64,000 nucleotides of DNA from Nelumbo lutea (GCA_022828595.1 JAKGHH010000007.1:65522727-65586726); one strand, 5' to 3'; counted from the stretch's first letter, positions 32,801-43,330 are shown. Notes: generated from the sequence alone by a model not told the origin. Translations and numbers: made by a program.

Positions 32801-32824
32801 GTTACCGTTTCCAATAAAAAAAAA
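29805..32824 (+). pseudogene. 5'-truncated LINE ORF2, plus strand
   Basis: Begins in the last part of the endonuclease (LDRILFSS, PDHCLIKL, near 29815-29910). It continues through EENMWLF-like, DHFKAIYSGPSRIRKRLESF and VQEVKEAIFS (30366-30590). RT blocks follow: IFIALVPKKV, PRDIRPISLVRSLYKIISKV, CKLDLKKAYDMVDWDF, then at ~31230-31330 VTHLRFADDLIVF with the catalytic FADD intact. After 31597 comes the zinc-binding region, then RNase H pieces (KLNFDGSSLDNPG near 32390, ALADTLAKKG-like near 32660). It ends in a 9-A tail at 32816-32824 preceded by ATTAATGAAAGTT. Many frameshifts; inactive. Confidence 0.88.
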
Positions 32825-32944
32825 CAAGGGTCCCCTTGTCTAAACTCCCCCTCCCCCCAACACTATGTGCATACAAGTCCATGTCAGTTTTGAGATTCCT
32901 TCATCACACTACCAATTAAATAAATCAATCTTCAACAACAATTG

Positions 32945-33475
32945 TGAAACTTTTTATTGATTATGAAGAAAATAACGTGTAGTTACAAGAAAGGGGCTAG
33001 CCTAGCCTCAGCTAATTGCCAGCATAGTTCTCAGTTACAACTCCCCCCTTCAGGTATTAAACTCCAAAAATCTATTCTAATTGCCCCTGCTCAGCAAGTC
33101 CATCTACTAAGCTATTTGCAGATCTGTATACCTATTTGACATTTGATCTCAATTCCTTCATTAATCTTTAACCTCCCTGATCATATCTATGCCCTTCCAA
33201 GAACCCTCTTGGTTTCATTTCATCCATCCTATTACAACCTCTGAGTCCCCTTCAATAATGATATTTCTGTAGTCCAAAAAATCAGCTTTTCTTAACCCAT
33301 GAACAATTGCACTCAACTCTGCCTTCATAGAATCCCCAATCCCAAATCCCAATGGGATCTGAAAACATAACTTGTATGTTGCCTTCATTGCCCCTAATTA
33401 CACCTCCCACTTCTGAAGCACCTGGATTGTCTAGGCTGCACCCATAGGTTTAGCTTGAGGTATGGGTTAGGTGGT
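32945..33475 (-). pseudogene. LINE RNase H fragment, minus strand
   Basis: Minus reading gives SLDNPGASEVGGVIRG, FSDPIG, MKAELSAIVHGLRKADF, YRNIIIEGDSEVVIGWMK and ANSLVDGLAEQGQ. These cover the core of the type-I RNase H that ends plant LINE ORF2. The 3' end lies near 32945 (minus ATCAATAAAAAG). It is a separate fragment, not the continuation of the zf-RVT piece at 29.0-29.8 kb, because the order along the minus strand is wrong for one element. Confidence 0.8.
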
Positions 33476-33479
33476 GGAG

Positions 33480-33985
33480 TCCATTCAACAGTTGAAGTGG
33501 ACCTGCGAAATGAGAAATCAGTCACTAATTTTCAATATCTAATAATGTCATCAGTTGTGAAATGAGCAAAAAGGTCCAAAGCTTCACCCAACGAGCTTGA
33601 CCTCTTACAACGTGCCAATTTAATCATTCAGATCTGATCTAGAAGGTTGTTACAACCGAATCATTCATTCTCACAACTGCTTAACTGTCATGCTGATGTG
33701 GCTTCTTGCCATAGACTGATAGACCTGAATGATGCTCTTAAGTGTGTAATGAGCTAGATCATAAGCTGTAGTGGGCTGACATCCTGATGAGAACCCAAAC
33801 TCTGTGAAGGCAGACCCAGGCCCATACCGATATGCTCACAGCCCACAACCCCCTATTGCACTGCTGTATACACATAAGAAGGGTTGCCACCCTGCACATG
33901 ATCAGCTCCAAGCCACGTCAGAGGGAACCTCTCATCTTTCTCTCTCTTTCTTCCTCTCTCTGTTTCTCAGGAGGTTGGGTCACCC
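33480..33985 (-). other. Probable 3' non-coding part of the gypsy element
   Basis: Downstream (minus sense) of the chromodomain. It contains an AG-rich run (complement of CTTTCTCTCTC... near 33935-33965) and otherwise no coding signal. No LTR end or polypurine tract could be fixed. Confidence 0.4.
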
Positions 33986-34880
33986 TCAAAGGGACCTCTG
34001 TGGTGAGCAGATCTCATCACATCCCTCCCCACCTTTTAAGACGGACCTTGCCCTCAAAGTTGAAGTGGGGTCAGTTCTGCTGCAGCTTGATAGAGGCTCA
34101 CACATGGCATCCTCTTTTGGCAAGGAGGTCCAGACAACTAATGCTTCCACGATAATCTTTCCTCCCTTACGAATCCACATAAAATCTATGACCTCCTGGG
34201 AACTGGGGCACAACATGCAATTTGTTACAAGGTCAGGGGCAGGAACTGTGGTGCCTACAACCTTCATTCCAGAAACACACCATTTGAAGAAGGCCACATG
34301 GAAGATGGGATGGATTCTTGACAAGGTTAGAAGCTCCAGCCATTAAACATCTTGCCCACCTTCTCCAGGACATGAAAGTGCCTGTAGTATCTGAGAGAGA
34401 GCTTATGCCAAGAGCAGGAGGCTACTAGTGACTGATTGGCTGCCTATAAGGCTACAGTAGTACAGTCACACATAAACAAGATCTCCGGCTCCCATTTGAT
34501 AACCAACCTGCATGTGCTTGCAGTCATGCATTGTATTCATGAACTGTTGTGCTGCATAAAGTTGCTATTGAACTCTTGTAAAATTTGATCTCCAACTAGC
34601 TGATGTTCTTCAACTAATGCCAGTGTAGTGAAAGTAGGATCATATTGAAGAATGGAAGGAGGGAAGCGGCCATACAGTGCCTAAAAGGGGGTCATACCAG
34701 CCAAGACTTGAAAGGTGGTGCTGTACCAAAGTTCTGCCCAGGGAAGCCAATTCATCCACTATTTTGTACACCTTCCAGTGAAGCAACAGAGGTAGGTTTC
34801 TAGGCAGTGATTGACCACTTCTGTCTACCCGTCAGATTGTGGGTGGTACCTGGTGTAGTGGTTGAGCTGAGATTCCTGTA
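33986..34880 (-). pseudogene. Ty3/gypsy integrase C-terminus with chromodomain
   Basis: Minus strand from the right: HYTRYHPQSDG (end of the integrase core), EVVNHCLE, WAELWYSTTFQVLAGMTPF, ALYGRFPPSI, then after frameshifts the C-terminal domain. The last frame reads SRIHPIFHVAFFKWCV, then a chromodomain-like stretch with RKGGKIIVEALVVWTSLPKE. HPVFHVS.LK and LVKW.GLP.EDATWE are signatures of chromoviruses, whose chromodomain steers integration to chromatin. Here the ATWE part reads DAMCE. Upstream pol and both LTRs are missing. Confidence 0.85.
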
Positions 34881-34884
34881 GGCA

Positions 34885-35100
34885 AAAGTATTCTCTCTGT
34901 TCAGAGTCTGTAATATAAGGGCTTTTTGGTCATTGTACCCCAGTTTGTATTTGAGCACTCATGTAATTTTTCTTCCATAATATAAATGCTATGTTTTGAG
35001 GGTGTGAATTGTAATACACACCTTACAAAACATCCTCTTATCTTCCCCCTTCTTCTTCTTCTTTTTCTTCCATCAAGGACTCTCAATCTTTAGTTCCCCC
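34885..35100 (+). repeat. LTR-like sequence, possible host-Copia leader
   Basis: Contains GTCATTGTACCCC, a TATAATATAAAT box near 34978 and a TTCTTCTTCTTC run, an arrangement like Copia LTR ends. No flanking copy or primer-binding site is visible, and it joins integrase coding directly, so the assignment is tentative. Confidence 0.35.
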
Positions 35101-35104
35101 ATAA

Positions 35105-35868
35105 GCTTCTTTTCACAGATGAACCAACCTTCAGTTTTCCTCTCAAGGTCTTTGGTTATGCCTGCTTTATTCATGATACAAGTCCTAGACATAAATTTGA
35201 TCCCAAGTCTATTGAATTTATATTCCTTGGTTATTCCCCTATCTGAAAAGATATATGCATCTAAGGATGTCACTTTTCTTGAGTCCTCATATTTCTTCTA
35301 GTGATACCGTCCTCTTCAAGAGAGTGTCAATGAAGATCAGACTCCCTTTTGTCTTCCTATTCCTGTCCTACTATCTCCTACTAAATCTTCTTCTCCAACT
35401 TGCAATGGTAGCATTCCTTCCACCCCCTCCTCCTATATATTGGCCTCGATCATAGTAGCAGTTTTTCATCAGGTGAAGAGGGTCGCTCCTAAAGCTGAAT
35501 GCCCATCCCAATCTAAACACCCAGACTTAGGTAATCTTGAGCCTACAACTCTTATTCCTCTTGAGGCCCCTAGTGCTTCTATTATTGAACCTAATGTCTT
35601 AAGTTCTAACCATGACCTCCCTATTGCCATCTATAAAGGAAAAAGGAAATGCACCAATTATCCCATTACTAACCATGTTTCTTATGATCCCCCCTCACCC
35701 TCTTATTTTGCCTATATTTCTTCCATCTCTTTTATTTCCATTCTTCACAGTGTTACAGAGACAATACAATCACCTCATTGGAAGTAGGCCATGAACCAAT
35801 GAACCAAGATATGGAAGCCCTCATAAAGAATCAAACTCCCCAGAGACAATACAGTCACATTTGGCATT
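35105..35868 (+). pseudogene. Host Copia: integrase end, linker and start of RT (left of nested element)
   Basis: Reads KVFGYACFIHDT-like with frameshifts (LRSLVMPALFMIQ frame), FDPKSIEFIFLGYS-like, DVTFLESSYFF, then a Ser/Pro-rich linker containing HDLPIAIYKGKRKCTNYPI and VSYDPPSPSYFAYISS, then the RT start MNQDMEALIKNQT. It continues at 41826 after the nested element: TTTGGC|ATT joins in frame to GATTACCATGAG to give FGIDYHEAF. Confidence 0.85.
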
Positions 35869-36223
35869 TCTAGGAAACTGTGGAACCCACATTAGTATTC
35901 GTGTGACACCCTGGGATGTACTTAGATTTAATCAGCTTTCCTAGTAGGATTAGTTTCTTTTTATTCTATCTTATCTAGGATTAACTTTAATTTTAATCTT
36001 ATCTTATCTTGCCATGTAAGCATTGAGTTATTTTACAATTAGGAAACTATGTATATAAATTGAGGGGTGGGGCTGTTTCAACAACACCAACCACTCTCTT
36101 CTTTCTAAAACCTCTCCACGAGTTCTCCCTCTTCATCTCTCTTCTTTTCTTCGCCTCTTCTCTCTTCCTTTCTTTATTTTCTGTTCAAAACCTAAGAGAT
36201 ATTTGTAGTCTTGTACGACTACT
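35869..36223 (+). repeat. 5' LTR of the nested Copia
   Basis: Begins TCTAGGAAACTG (the 3' copy has TGTGGAAACTG, so the TG is probably mutated here). TATATAAATT near 36052 is the TATA box. It ends TACGACTACT against the primer-binding site; the 3' LTR ends the same way before the TSD. Confidence 0.9.
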
Positions 36224-36235
36224 TGGTATCAGAGC
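36224..36235 (+). other. Copia primer-binding site
   Basis: TGGTATCAGAGC with no spacer after the LTR. Confidence 0.93.
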
Positions 36236-37015
36236 AAGATCTAGAGCTTCTCATGTGAGTTTGATCCAGCCGACCACATGAGAATTGCCTAGGGCTGGAA
36301 GAATAGAAAGATCAGTTCTTCGGCTGATTCTTGGAGGTTATCTACAGCAGCAGTCCAAAGATTGGATCGATCCTTGATAACCAGGAAGAATCAGAGAAAG
36401 ATAAGAGGATCAAGATCAGTTCTTGATCAAGACTGGAGGCGGCTATCAGAATTTCAGAGGAATTTTGGTTCAAGATCAGCCTTTTTTTCAAGACTGGAAG
36501 AGACTATCAGAATTTCAGAAGTTCTTTGATCAAAAACAGAGTGTTTCAGAATTCCCTGGTAAGATTTCAATCTTTCTTCAGATCGGCAGCAAGAATAACT
36601 TGATTTAAGAGGTACGGTTAGAAAATTTTCTCCTTTCTATATTTTTTTTGGGGGTTTAAGAAAAAACCCTCGAGATTCAGGACTGTTATTATTTCAGGGA
36701 GGTAATCAGATTTGTCTCCCTCGATTTTAAGTTATTCTTTACTCTCTGGAAGACCCAGTAGAGCTGTTTCAGCAGGACTGTTACAGCTGAATCAGTTTTT
36801 TATATTGTTAATCAGTCTCAAGACCCAGTAGGTCGACTGCCACAGTAATTGGAAAGGTTTCTTTTACTGAATCAGAATTCTTCATCTAGTCCCACTACTA
36901 GTTACAGACCCAGTAGGCCGACTGGTATAGTAATTAGGAAGTGCCCTTTAATTAACTTCTAAGAATGGAGTTTAAGGGCTAAGGAGAGGGTGTTTATGGA
37001 ACTAGTTCAGGTGGC
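36236..37015 (+). other. Copia leader, non-coding
   Basis: Contains three imperfect copies of a CAGACCCAGTAGG(C/T)CGACTG-like word (about 36750, 36820 and 36905) and otherwise stop-rich sequence. A leader between primer-binding site and gag is normal for this lineage. Confidence 0.6.
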
Positions 37016-37843
37016 ATGACTGAAAACACCTTCCAGATTACAACTGTAAAGTTTGATGGTTCAAACTACTTAGAGTGGGCCCAATCAGCCATGATGGCCA
37101 TTGGGGAAAGAGGAAAGCTGAACTATTTGTTGGGAGATATGAAGGAACCAACTAAGGAGGATCCCACCTATGCTAAGTGGATTCAGGAAAATTATTTGGT
37201 GATGACATGGTTGTGCAACTCTATGCAGCCACACATTAGCCGAAATTACTTATGGGCAAGAACAGTTAAAGAAATATGAGATGTTGTGAAAGAAACCTAC
37301 TCTCAGCCCCTTAATGTTGCTAGGGCTTATGAGCTGAAATGTGAGAATAAAAATCTCAGACAAGGAGAGAAACAGGTCTCAGTTTAATTTTCAACCCTAA
37401 AATCTCTGTGGCATGAGATTGACCACCATGAGACAATTGAATGGGAAAGTCAGAAAGATGCACAGACTTACAGAAAGCAAGTTGAAACTAAGAGAGTATT
37501 TGAGTTCTTGACTGACCTAAATTCTGAGTATGATATTGTAAGACAGTAGCTATTGACATGTGAAAGTGTGACTGTGTCTCAAGCCTATTCCCTAGTGCAT
37601 ATTGAAGAAACTAGGACAAAGATTATGTTACAACAGAAACCTTTCGAATATGCCCTAGCAGCAGTTAAACCCAAGCCCGGGGGAGAGAAGGAAAGGGATA
37701 TGAAGAAAGAGGCTAAAAAGGACCTAGTTTGTGAACATTGCAAGAAACCTATACACACTAAAGACACTTGTTGGAAGCTGCATCCACATCTAGTTCCAGC
37801 AAAACTCAGAAACAAAAAGGGGAATGCCAATCGTCAACACTAA
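37016..37843 (+). pseudogene. Copia gag with intact CCHC zinc knuckle
   Basis: MTENTFQITTVKFDGSNYLE opens a UBN2-type gag (WAQSAMMAI, QENYLVMTWLCNSMQPHI). It is broken by single-base events near 37279 and 37385 and a stop at 37549, then reaches CEHCKKPIHTKDTCWKLHPH, a complete C-x2-C-x4-H-x4-C knuckle. Gag packages the RNA; here the frame is split into pieces. Confidence 0.88.
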
Positions 37844-38039
37844 TATAGTGCAACCCCAACGGCCTCAAGAGGCACTCCTCTAGACACCCTAGCTACTGTT
37901 CGAGCTGCTCTGACACAATTGGAAAGTGAAGTCAGTAACTCAGTATCATCTCGTCAGCCATCATCAGCTCCTTCAACCTCATCCTTTGTTCAATCAGGTA
38001 ATCGGGCCTTAGCTTATCATGCTTCAGCTCCAGGTAATA

Positions 38040-38640
38040 CAGAACATTCTTGGATAATAGATTCAGGGCATCTAACCATATGACTGGCTTGCCATCACTT
38101 TTCTCTACCTATCATTTATCTTTTGGTAAAGACAAAGTATCCATTGTTGATGGATCCCTTGTTCCTATTTTTGGCAAAGGAGACATCAAGTTGTCTGATG
38201 CAATTTCCCTATCCTCTGTCCTGCATGTTCCTAAGCTTAATACTAACTTGCTCTCAATTAGTAGCATTACAAAAAAACAGAATTGTTCAGTAACCTTTTT
38301 TTCCTAATCGATGTGTTTTTCAGGATCTGGAAACAAGGAAGGTGATTGGGACTGGCCGTGAGACAAATGGAATCTACCTACTTGGAGGAAGTACTCAACA
38401 GGAAGATAGTGAAACTAAGAAATCCTTTGTTTCTCAATCTGTTGATCAGGTGATGCTTTGGCATAATAGGATGGGCCATTTATCCTTTCAAGCTTTGAAA
38501 AGTTTGTTTCCTAGTATATTTGAATCTGTCCAGATGATAAGTTTGAAATTTGAAAGTTGTGAGCTTGCAAAACATTGCAAGACTACCTATTCATTAAGTA
38601 ATAACAAAAGCAATATTCCTTTTGAAATTGTGCATACTTA
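38040..38640 (+). pseudogene. Copia protease and integrase zinc-binding domain
   Basis: SWIIDSG (catalytic DSG) is followed by a frameshift, then ASNHMTGLPSLFSTY, VLHVPKLNTNLLSISSITK, and, after another shift, MLWHNRMGHLSFQALKSL and FESCELAKHCKTTY, the HHCC zinc site of integrase (one Cys lost in FESCE). Confidence 0.88.
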
Positions 38641-39348
38641 GGTTTGGGGACCCTATCATACCATTGCAATGGGGGCATAGATATTTTCTATTATTTATTG
38701 ATGATTATACTCGGTTTTCTTGGGTTTACCTTATGCGTTCTCGAGATGAGGTTCTAGCATTAACCAGGATCTTTCATCAAATGATTTTAACTCAATTTGG
38801 GGTCAAAATTAAAATTTTTAGATCCGATAATGCAAAAGAATATTTTCAAACCCATTAGCCTCCTATATGCATGATCATGGGATTATCCATCAGAGTACCT
38901 GCCCACCACATACACCACAGCAAAATGGGGTTGTTGAAAGAAAGAATAGACACATATTGGAGGTAGCCAGGGGCATTATGTTTACCTTAAATGTGCCTAT
39001 GCATTTCTGGGGGATGCCATTCTTACAGCAGTTTAACTTATCAATCGAATTCCCTCACGGGTTCTTGGCATGAAAACTCCATTCACCCTTTTATACCCTG
39101 ATAAAGAATTGTTTACCATTCCCCTCAAAACCTTTGGGTGCACTTGCTTCGTTCAAATCCTTGGACCTCATAGTTCCAAATTTGATCCTAAGGCCTTCAA
39201 ATGCATTTTCCTTGAATATGCCCAAACTCAAAAGGGATATTGTTGTTACGAACCCACTTTTGGAAAAAAAATTGTCTCAATGTATGTCACCTTCTTTGAG
39301 GATAAACCCTATTATCCAAGGGTTTCTTCCTTAGGGGGAGAACAGTGA
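38641..39348 (+). pseudogene. Copia integrase core
   Basis: YFLLFIDDYTRFSWVYLMRS, then FRSDNAKEYF, a frameshift, HQSTCPPHTPQQNGVVERKN and KTFGCTCFVQILGPHSSKFD. The catalytic Asp-Asp-Glu residues are present but lie in three frames. Confidence 0.88.
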
Positions 39349-39511
39349 AGCTGGGAGTAGCTCATTAGAAGTTCCTTTACCAATCCCATTAAGTGAAGAA
39401 GGATGTAATGGGGAAGGATGTCAAAGGTGCAAGGATGTGAGAGTCTTTCACAGATGTTGGGGACACGTTGATTTCGGGCATCAGCAATGCAGGCCAGTCC
39501 CAGTCCCCTTT

Positions 39512-39660
39512 GCAGATCCAAATCCAGGTACCACAGTAGCCCAGTTTATCTTGCAGATCCAGATCCAAGTACCATAGTAGCCCCCAGTTTCTCCTGTAGA
39601 TCCAGATCCATGTACCACAGTAGCCCCAGTTACTCCTACAGATCCAGATCCAGGTACCAC
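39512..39660 (+). repeat. ~42-bp minisatellite in the gag-pol linker
   Basis: Units begin at 39512, 39553, 39596 and 39638 with GCAGATCCAGATCCAGGTACC or variants (41, 43 and 42 bp apart). The reading is Asp/Pro/Thr-rich (DPDPGTTVAP). Confidence 0.9.
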
Positions 39661-39666
39661 AAATGA

Positions 39667-39872
39667 GAGACATCCAACCATGGAGCCTTCACCTTCATTT
39701 GGTGACCTTGATCTCCCCATAGCAGTCCGAAAAGGCAAACACCATTGCACCATAGCTCACTGCATTTCTGAGACATCCAACCATGGAGCCTTCACCTTCA
39801 TTTGGTGACCTTGATCTCCCCATAGCAGTCCGAAAAGGCAAACACCATTGCACCATAGCTCACTGCATTTCT
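39667..39872 (+). repeat. Perfect 103-bp tandem duplication
   Basis: 39667-39769 and 39770-39872 are identical by eye, from GAGACATCCAACCATGG to CTCACTGCATTTCT. 103 is not divisible by three, so it also shifts the frame. Each copy encodes the conserved linker DLPIAVRKGKHHCT. Confidence 0.95.
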
Positions 39873-40004
39873 CAGTTCTTATCTTATGATCATTTGTCTC
39901 CCTCCTACAAGTCTTTTCTCGCATCCATTGCTGATATTCCCATTCCCAAAACAATACGGGAAGCATTGGAGATGCAAGAATAGAAAAATGCAATAAAAGT
40001 ATAA

Positions 40005-40920
40005 ATGGATGCCCTCATCAGAAACAATACCTGTGAGATAGTTGATCAGCCAAAAGGAAAGAAACCGGTTGGATGTAGATGGGTATTCACTGTGAAACAT
40101 AATGCTGATGGTTCTATTGAAAGGTATAAGGCCCGATTAGTTGCAAAAGGATTCACTCAGACATATGGTATTGACTACTTAGAGACTTTTGCACCAGTAG
40201 CAAAGATGACCACTATCAGAGTCCTATTATCTCTTATAGCCAGTTACTCTTGGCCATTGTATTAGATGCATGTTAAAAATGCCTTTCTCAATGGAGACTT
40301 GCAGGAAGAAGTTTACATGTAGTTGCCTCCAGGATTTTATAGTACGGAGAAAGGAAAGGTTTGTCAGTTATAAAGCTTTATGTGAACTAAAACAGTCCCC
40401 CAAAGCTTGATTTGATAAATTCAAGCGAGTCCTTGAAAAGTTTGGATATGTGCAGGCCCAGTCAAACCACACCTTGTTTATTAAGAGAGTGACTTCTTCC
40501 ATAACTTTTCTTGCTGTGTATGTGGACGATATTGTAGTAACAAGAAGTGATGCTAGCAAAATTGAGTCTCTTAAGCAACTCCATCAAGAGTTTGAGGTAG
40601 AAGATTTGGCGGAACTACGATACTTCTTGGGCATTGAGGTAGCTAGATCCAAGCATGGGATTTTTGTCTCTCAACGAAAGTGTGTCCTTGATATGCTGGA
40701 AGAAACAGGGAAGTTGGGAGTTAAGCTTGCAGACACACTTATTGAACAAAATCATAGGATTAGTACAGAAGGTGGAGAGCCTATTGAAGATAAAGCTATG
40801 TTCCAATCATTAGTTGGAAAACTTCTCTATTTTTGCCTCACGCGACCTGATATCAGTTATGCAGTCAGTATATGCACTCTCCTAGAACTACTCACCTCCT
40901 TGCGGTTGAAAGGATATTAG
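40005..40920 (+). pseudogene. Copia reverse transcriptase
   Basis: [20 protein letters not shown] and [20 protein letters not shown] (40005-40265) are followed by a stop where the family has YQMDVKNAF, then decayed KVCQL and LKQSPKA-like sequence. The next frame holds LAVYVDDIVVTRSDASKIES with the YVDD catalytic pair intact, then ELRYFLGIEVARSKHGIFV. Stops at 40263, 40318 and 40372 and frame changes disable it. Confidence 0.9.
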
Positions 40921-41430
40921 CATATTTGAAGAGGTCCCCAAGCAGAGGCATTTTGTTCAAGAAAAATGACCACATGAAGATAGAAAGTCTACACAAATAC
41001 TGATTGGGTTGGGTGTATTGATGATCGAAGATCTACCTCTGATATTATGCCTCCGTAGGAGGTAATCTGGTCTCCTGGAAGAGTAAGAAACAAAGTATTG
41101 TTTCTCGTTCTAGTGCTGAACTGAATATAGATTCATGGCAAATGGTGTGACAGAGATTCTATGGTTGAGATCATTACTTGAGGAATTGGGTATTGTTTAT
41201 GAGAAACCCCTAATGTTGTACTGTGATAATCAGGTTGCCATCAATATAGCCCATAATCTAGTACAACACGACAGAACTAAGCATATTGAAGTGGACTGGC
41301 ATTTTATCAGAGAAAGAGTTACATCTCAAGAAGTATGCCTTCCCTACATCGCCTCCGACATGTAGCTTGCAGACCTTCTCACCAAGCCTGTCTCGAGAAA
41401 GAAGTTAAAAGAAGACCTATGCAAGTTGGG
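40921..41430 (+). pseudogene. Copia RNase H
   Basis: Pieces in changing frames: NTDWVGCIDDRRST, LVSWKSKKQSIVSRSSAE, MANGVTEILWLRSLLEELGI, LYCDNQVAINIAHN, HIEVDWHFIRERV, and after a TAG at 41363 LADLLTKPVS. The order and length match a full domain. Confidence 0.88.
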
Positions 41431-41453
41431 AATGACAAATATCTACTCCCAAT

Positions 41454-41464
41454 TTGAGGGGGAC
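41454..41464 (+). other. Polypurine tract of the nested Copia
   Basis: TTGAGGGGGAC ends exactly at the TG that opens the 3' LTR. Confidence 0.85.
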
Positions 41465-41820
41465 TGTGGAAACTGTGGACCCCACATTAGTATTCGTGTG
41501 ACACCCTGGGATGTACTTAGATTTAATCAGCTTTCCTAGTAGGATTAGTTTTTTTTATTCTATCTTATCTAGGATTAGTTTTAATTTTAATCTTATCTTA
41601 TCTTGCCATGTAAGCATTGAGTTATTTTTACAATTAGGAAACTATGTATATAAATTAAGGGTGGGGAGGCTATTTCAACAACACCAACCACTCTCTTCTT
41701 TCTAAAACCTCTCCACGAGTTCTCCCTCTTCATCTCTCTTCTTTTCTTCTCCCCTACTCTCTTCCTTTCTTTATTTTCTGTTCAAAACCTAAGAGATATT
41801 TGTAGTCTTGTACGACTACT
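41465..41820 (+). repeat. 3' LTR of the nested Copia
   Basis: TGTGGAAACTG to TACGACTACT. It aligns end to end with the 5' LTR and is followed by the TSD GCATT. Confidence 0.9.
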
Positions 41821-41825
41821 GCATT

Positions 41826-43115
41826 GATTACCATGAGGCATTTGCTTCAATGGCTAAAATGAGCTCTATATGTGTGGTTATGCATCTTGTTGTCCACTAC
41901 TCTTGGCCCCTATATCAAGTGGATGTGAAGAATGCTTTCCTTAAAGGAGACCAACATGAAGTTTATATAGACCTACCTCCAGGAGTCGATTTACCTAATA
42001 GCGAAGGTAAAGTTTGCCATATAAAGAAATCTATGTATGGACTCAAGCAATCTCTAAGAAACTTGTTTGACAAAATTAGAAAAGTAGATTTGAAGATTGG
42101 ATTCTCTCAATCTCAGACTAATCAAACTTTATTCATAAGATGAGTTAATGGCCTTATGACTATATTCATGGTTTATGTTGTTGATATTGTTGTTACTAGG
42201 GATGACATCTTAGGAATCACTAAGTTGAAATCATTCTTTGCATCTAAATTTGAGATTAAGAACTTGTTGATCTTAAACATTTTCTTGGGATTGAAATTGC
42301 AAGATCAAAGAAGGGGATTTTTATTTTACAAAGAAAATATGTTCTCGACTTGCACCAAAAATTTGGGAAATTGGAATGCGAGCCAACTGAAGCTCTAACT
42401 GACCCTAATTACAAGTTAAGTGTTACTGACAGAGACGTTCTTCCAAACAGAAGAGTTGATTAGAGACTAGTTGGTTGCTTCCATTACCTTTGCATGGCTA
42501 GGCTAACATATTTTATGCAATTGGTGTGCTAAATCAATATATGCATGAACCTAGGGCATCCTACATGCAAGCTATCAACAAGATTCTTGCTTATCTAAAG
42601 GGAGAGATGCCCTTGTAAAGGAAGATTATACTCCGACTATGAGCTTTGAAGATTGAGGCTTACATGGATGCAAACTAGGTAGAGTCTATTGATGACAGGA
42701 AATCTACATTTGGCTATTGGTGCTTTGGTGGGAAGCAAATGCAATATCATGGAGAAGAAACAATCAGTTGTTACTTATTCTAGTGCAAAGGCAAAATACA
42801 GAGCAAAGGACCATAGAGTGTTGAATTACCATGGTTAAAGACTTTACTAATAGAAATGGGTATTCAAGCTAATGTCCCAATGAGACTCTATTGTGACAAA
42901 CAAGCAGCTAAGGACATTACCACAATCCTGTTAAAAATGATCGTACAAAACATATTAAAGTGAGCAAATATTTCATCAGAGAGAAGATAGCTAGTGGAGA
43001 GATATGCTTACCCTTTTTGAGATCAGAAAAAGCAATTTGCTGATTGTCTCATAAAGGGAGTTAACAAGCCAACATTTGATGGTAATTTGGGCAAGATGGG
43101 CATGATAGATATCTA
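41826..43115 (+). pseudogene. Host Copia: RT and RNase H (right of nested element)
   Basis: Continues from 35868: IDYHEAFASMAKMSSI, WPLYQVDVKNAFLKGD, HIKKSMYGLKQSLRN, then MVYVVDIVVTRDD, where the family's YVDD reads YVVD. RNase H pieces (YMDAN, SIDDRKSTFGY, YCDKQAAKDI, QFADCLIKGV) run to KMGMIDIYAQL near 43125. It is far more decayed than the nested copy, as expected for an older element. The polypurine tract and 3' LTR cannot be recognised beyond it. Confidence 0.88.
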
Positions 43116-43149
43116 TGCTCAGCTCAAGGAGTCAGGAGCAAGGACTAAA

Positions 43150-43330
43150 ATATTGATACAATACATCCGATATGGGGCATATCATATCGGTATCGTTAGT
43201 GAACAATATTTGATACACTACGACTGGCAATGTATCATGCCAATCGTGTGTATCGATTATGGTACGGCACCGTATCGGTGCGTATGGCATCGTATCGACG
43301 GATACAGGCCGATACGCGCACAACTCTGAT
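43150..43330. repeat. GATACGG/CGTATCG-rich repeat
   Basis: Dense ATCGGTATCG, CGTATCGG and GATACG words, many self-complementary, right after the host Copia. This resembles a widespread plant MITE-like repeat; no terminal repeats were resolved. Confidence 0.5.

Larger units (their letters stand above)
35869..41820 (+). mobile_element. Complete but decayed Ty1/copia element nested in an older Copia
   Basis: LTRs 35869-36223 and 41465-41820, primer-binding site, gag with zinc knuckle, protease, integrase, RT, RNase H and a polypurine tract. Exact 5-bp TSD GCATT at 35864-35868 and 41821-41825. LTR identity is about 95% by eye. All proteins carry stops or frameshifts. It interrupts the RT of the host Copia at a Gly-Ile codon pair. 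Confidence 0.95.

Noticed and set aside
33804..34346. Open frame of 180 codons on the plus strand
   Set aside because: It overlaps the minus-strand gypsy chromodomain, whose reading is clear; the plus frame is its shadow.
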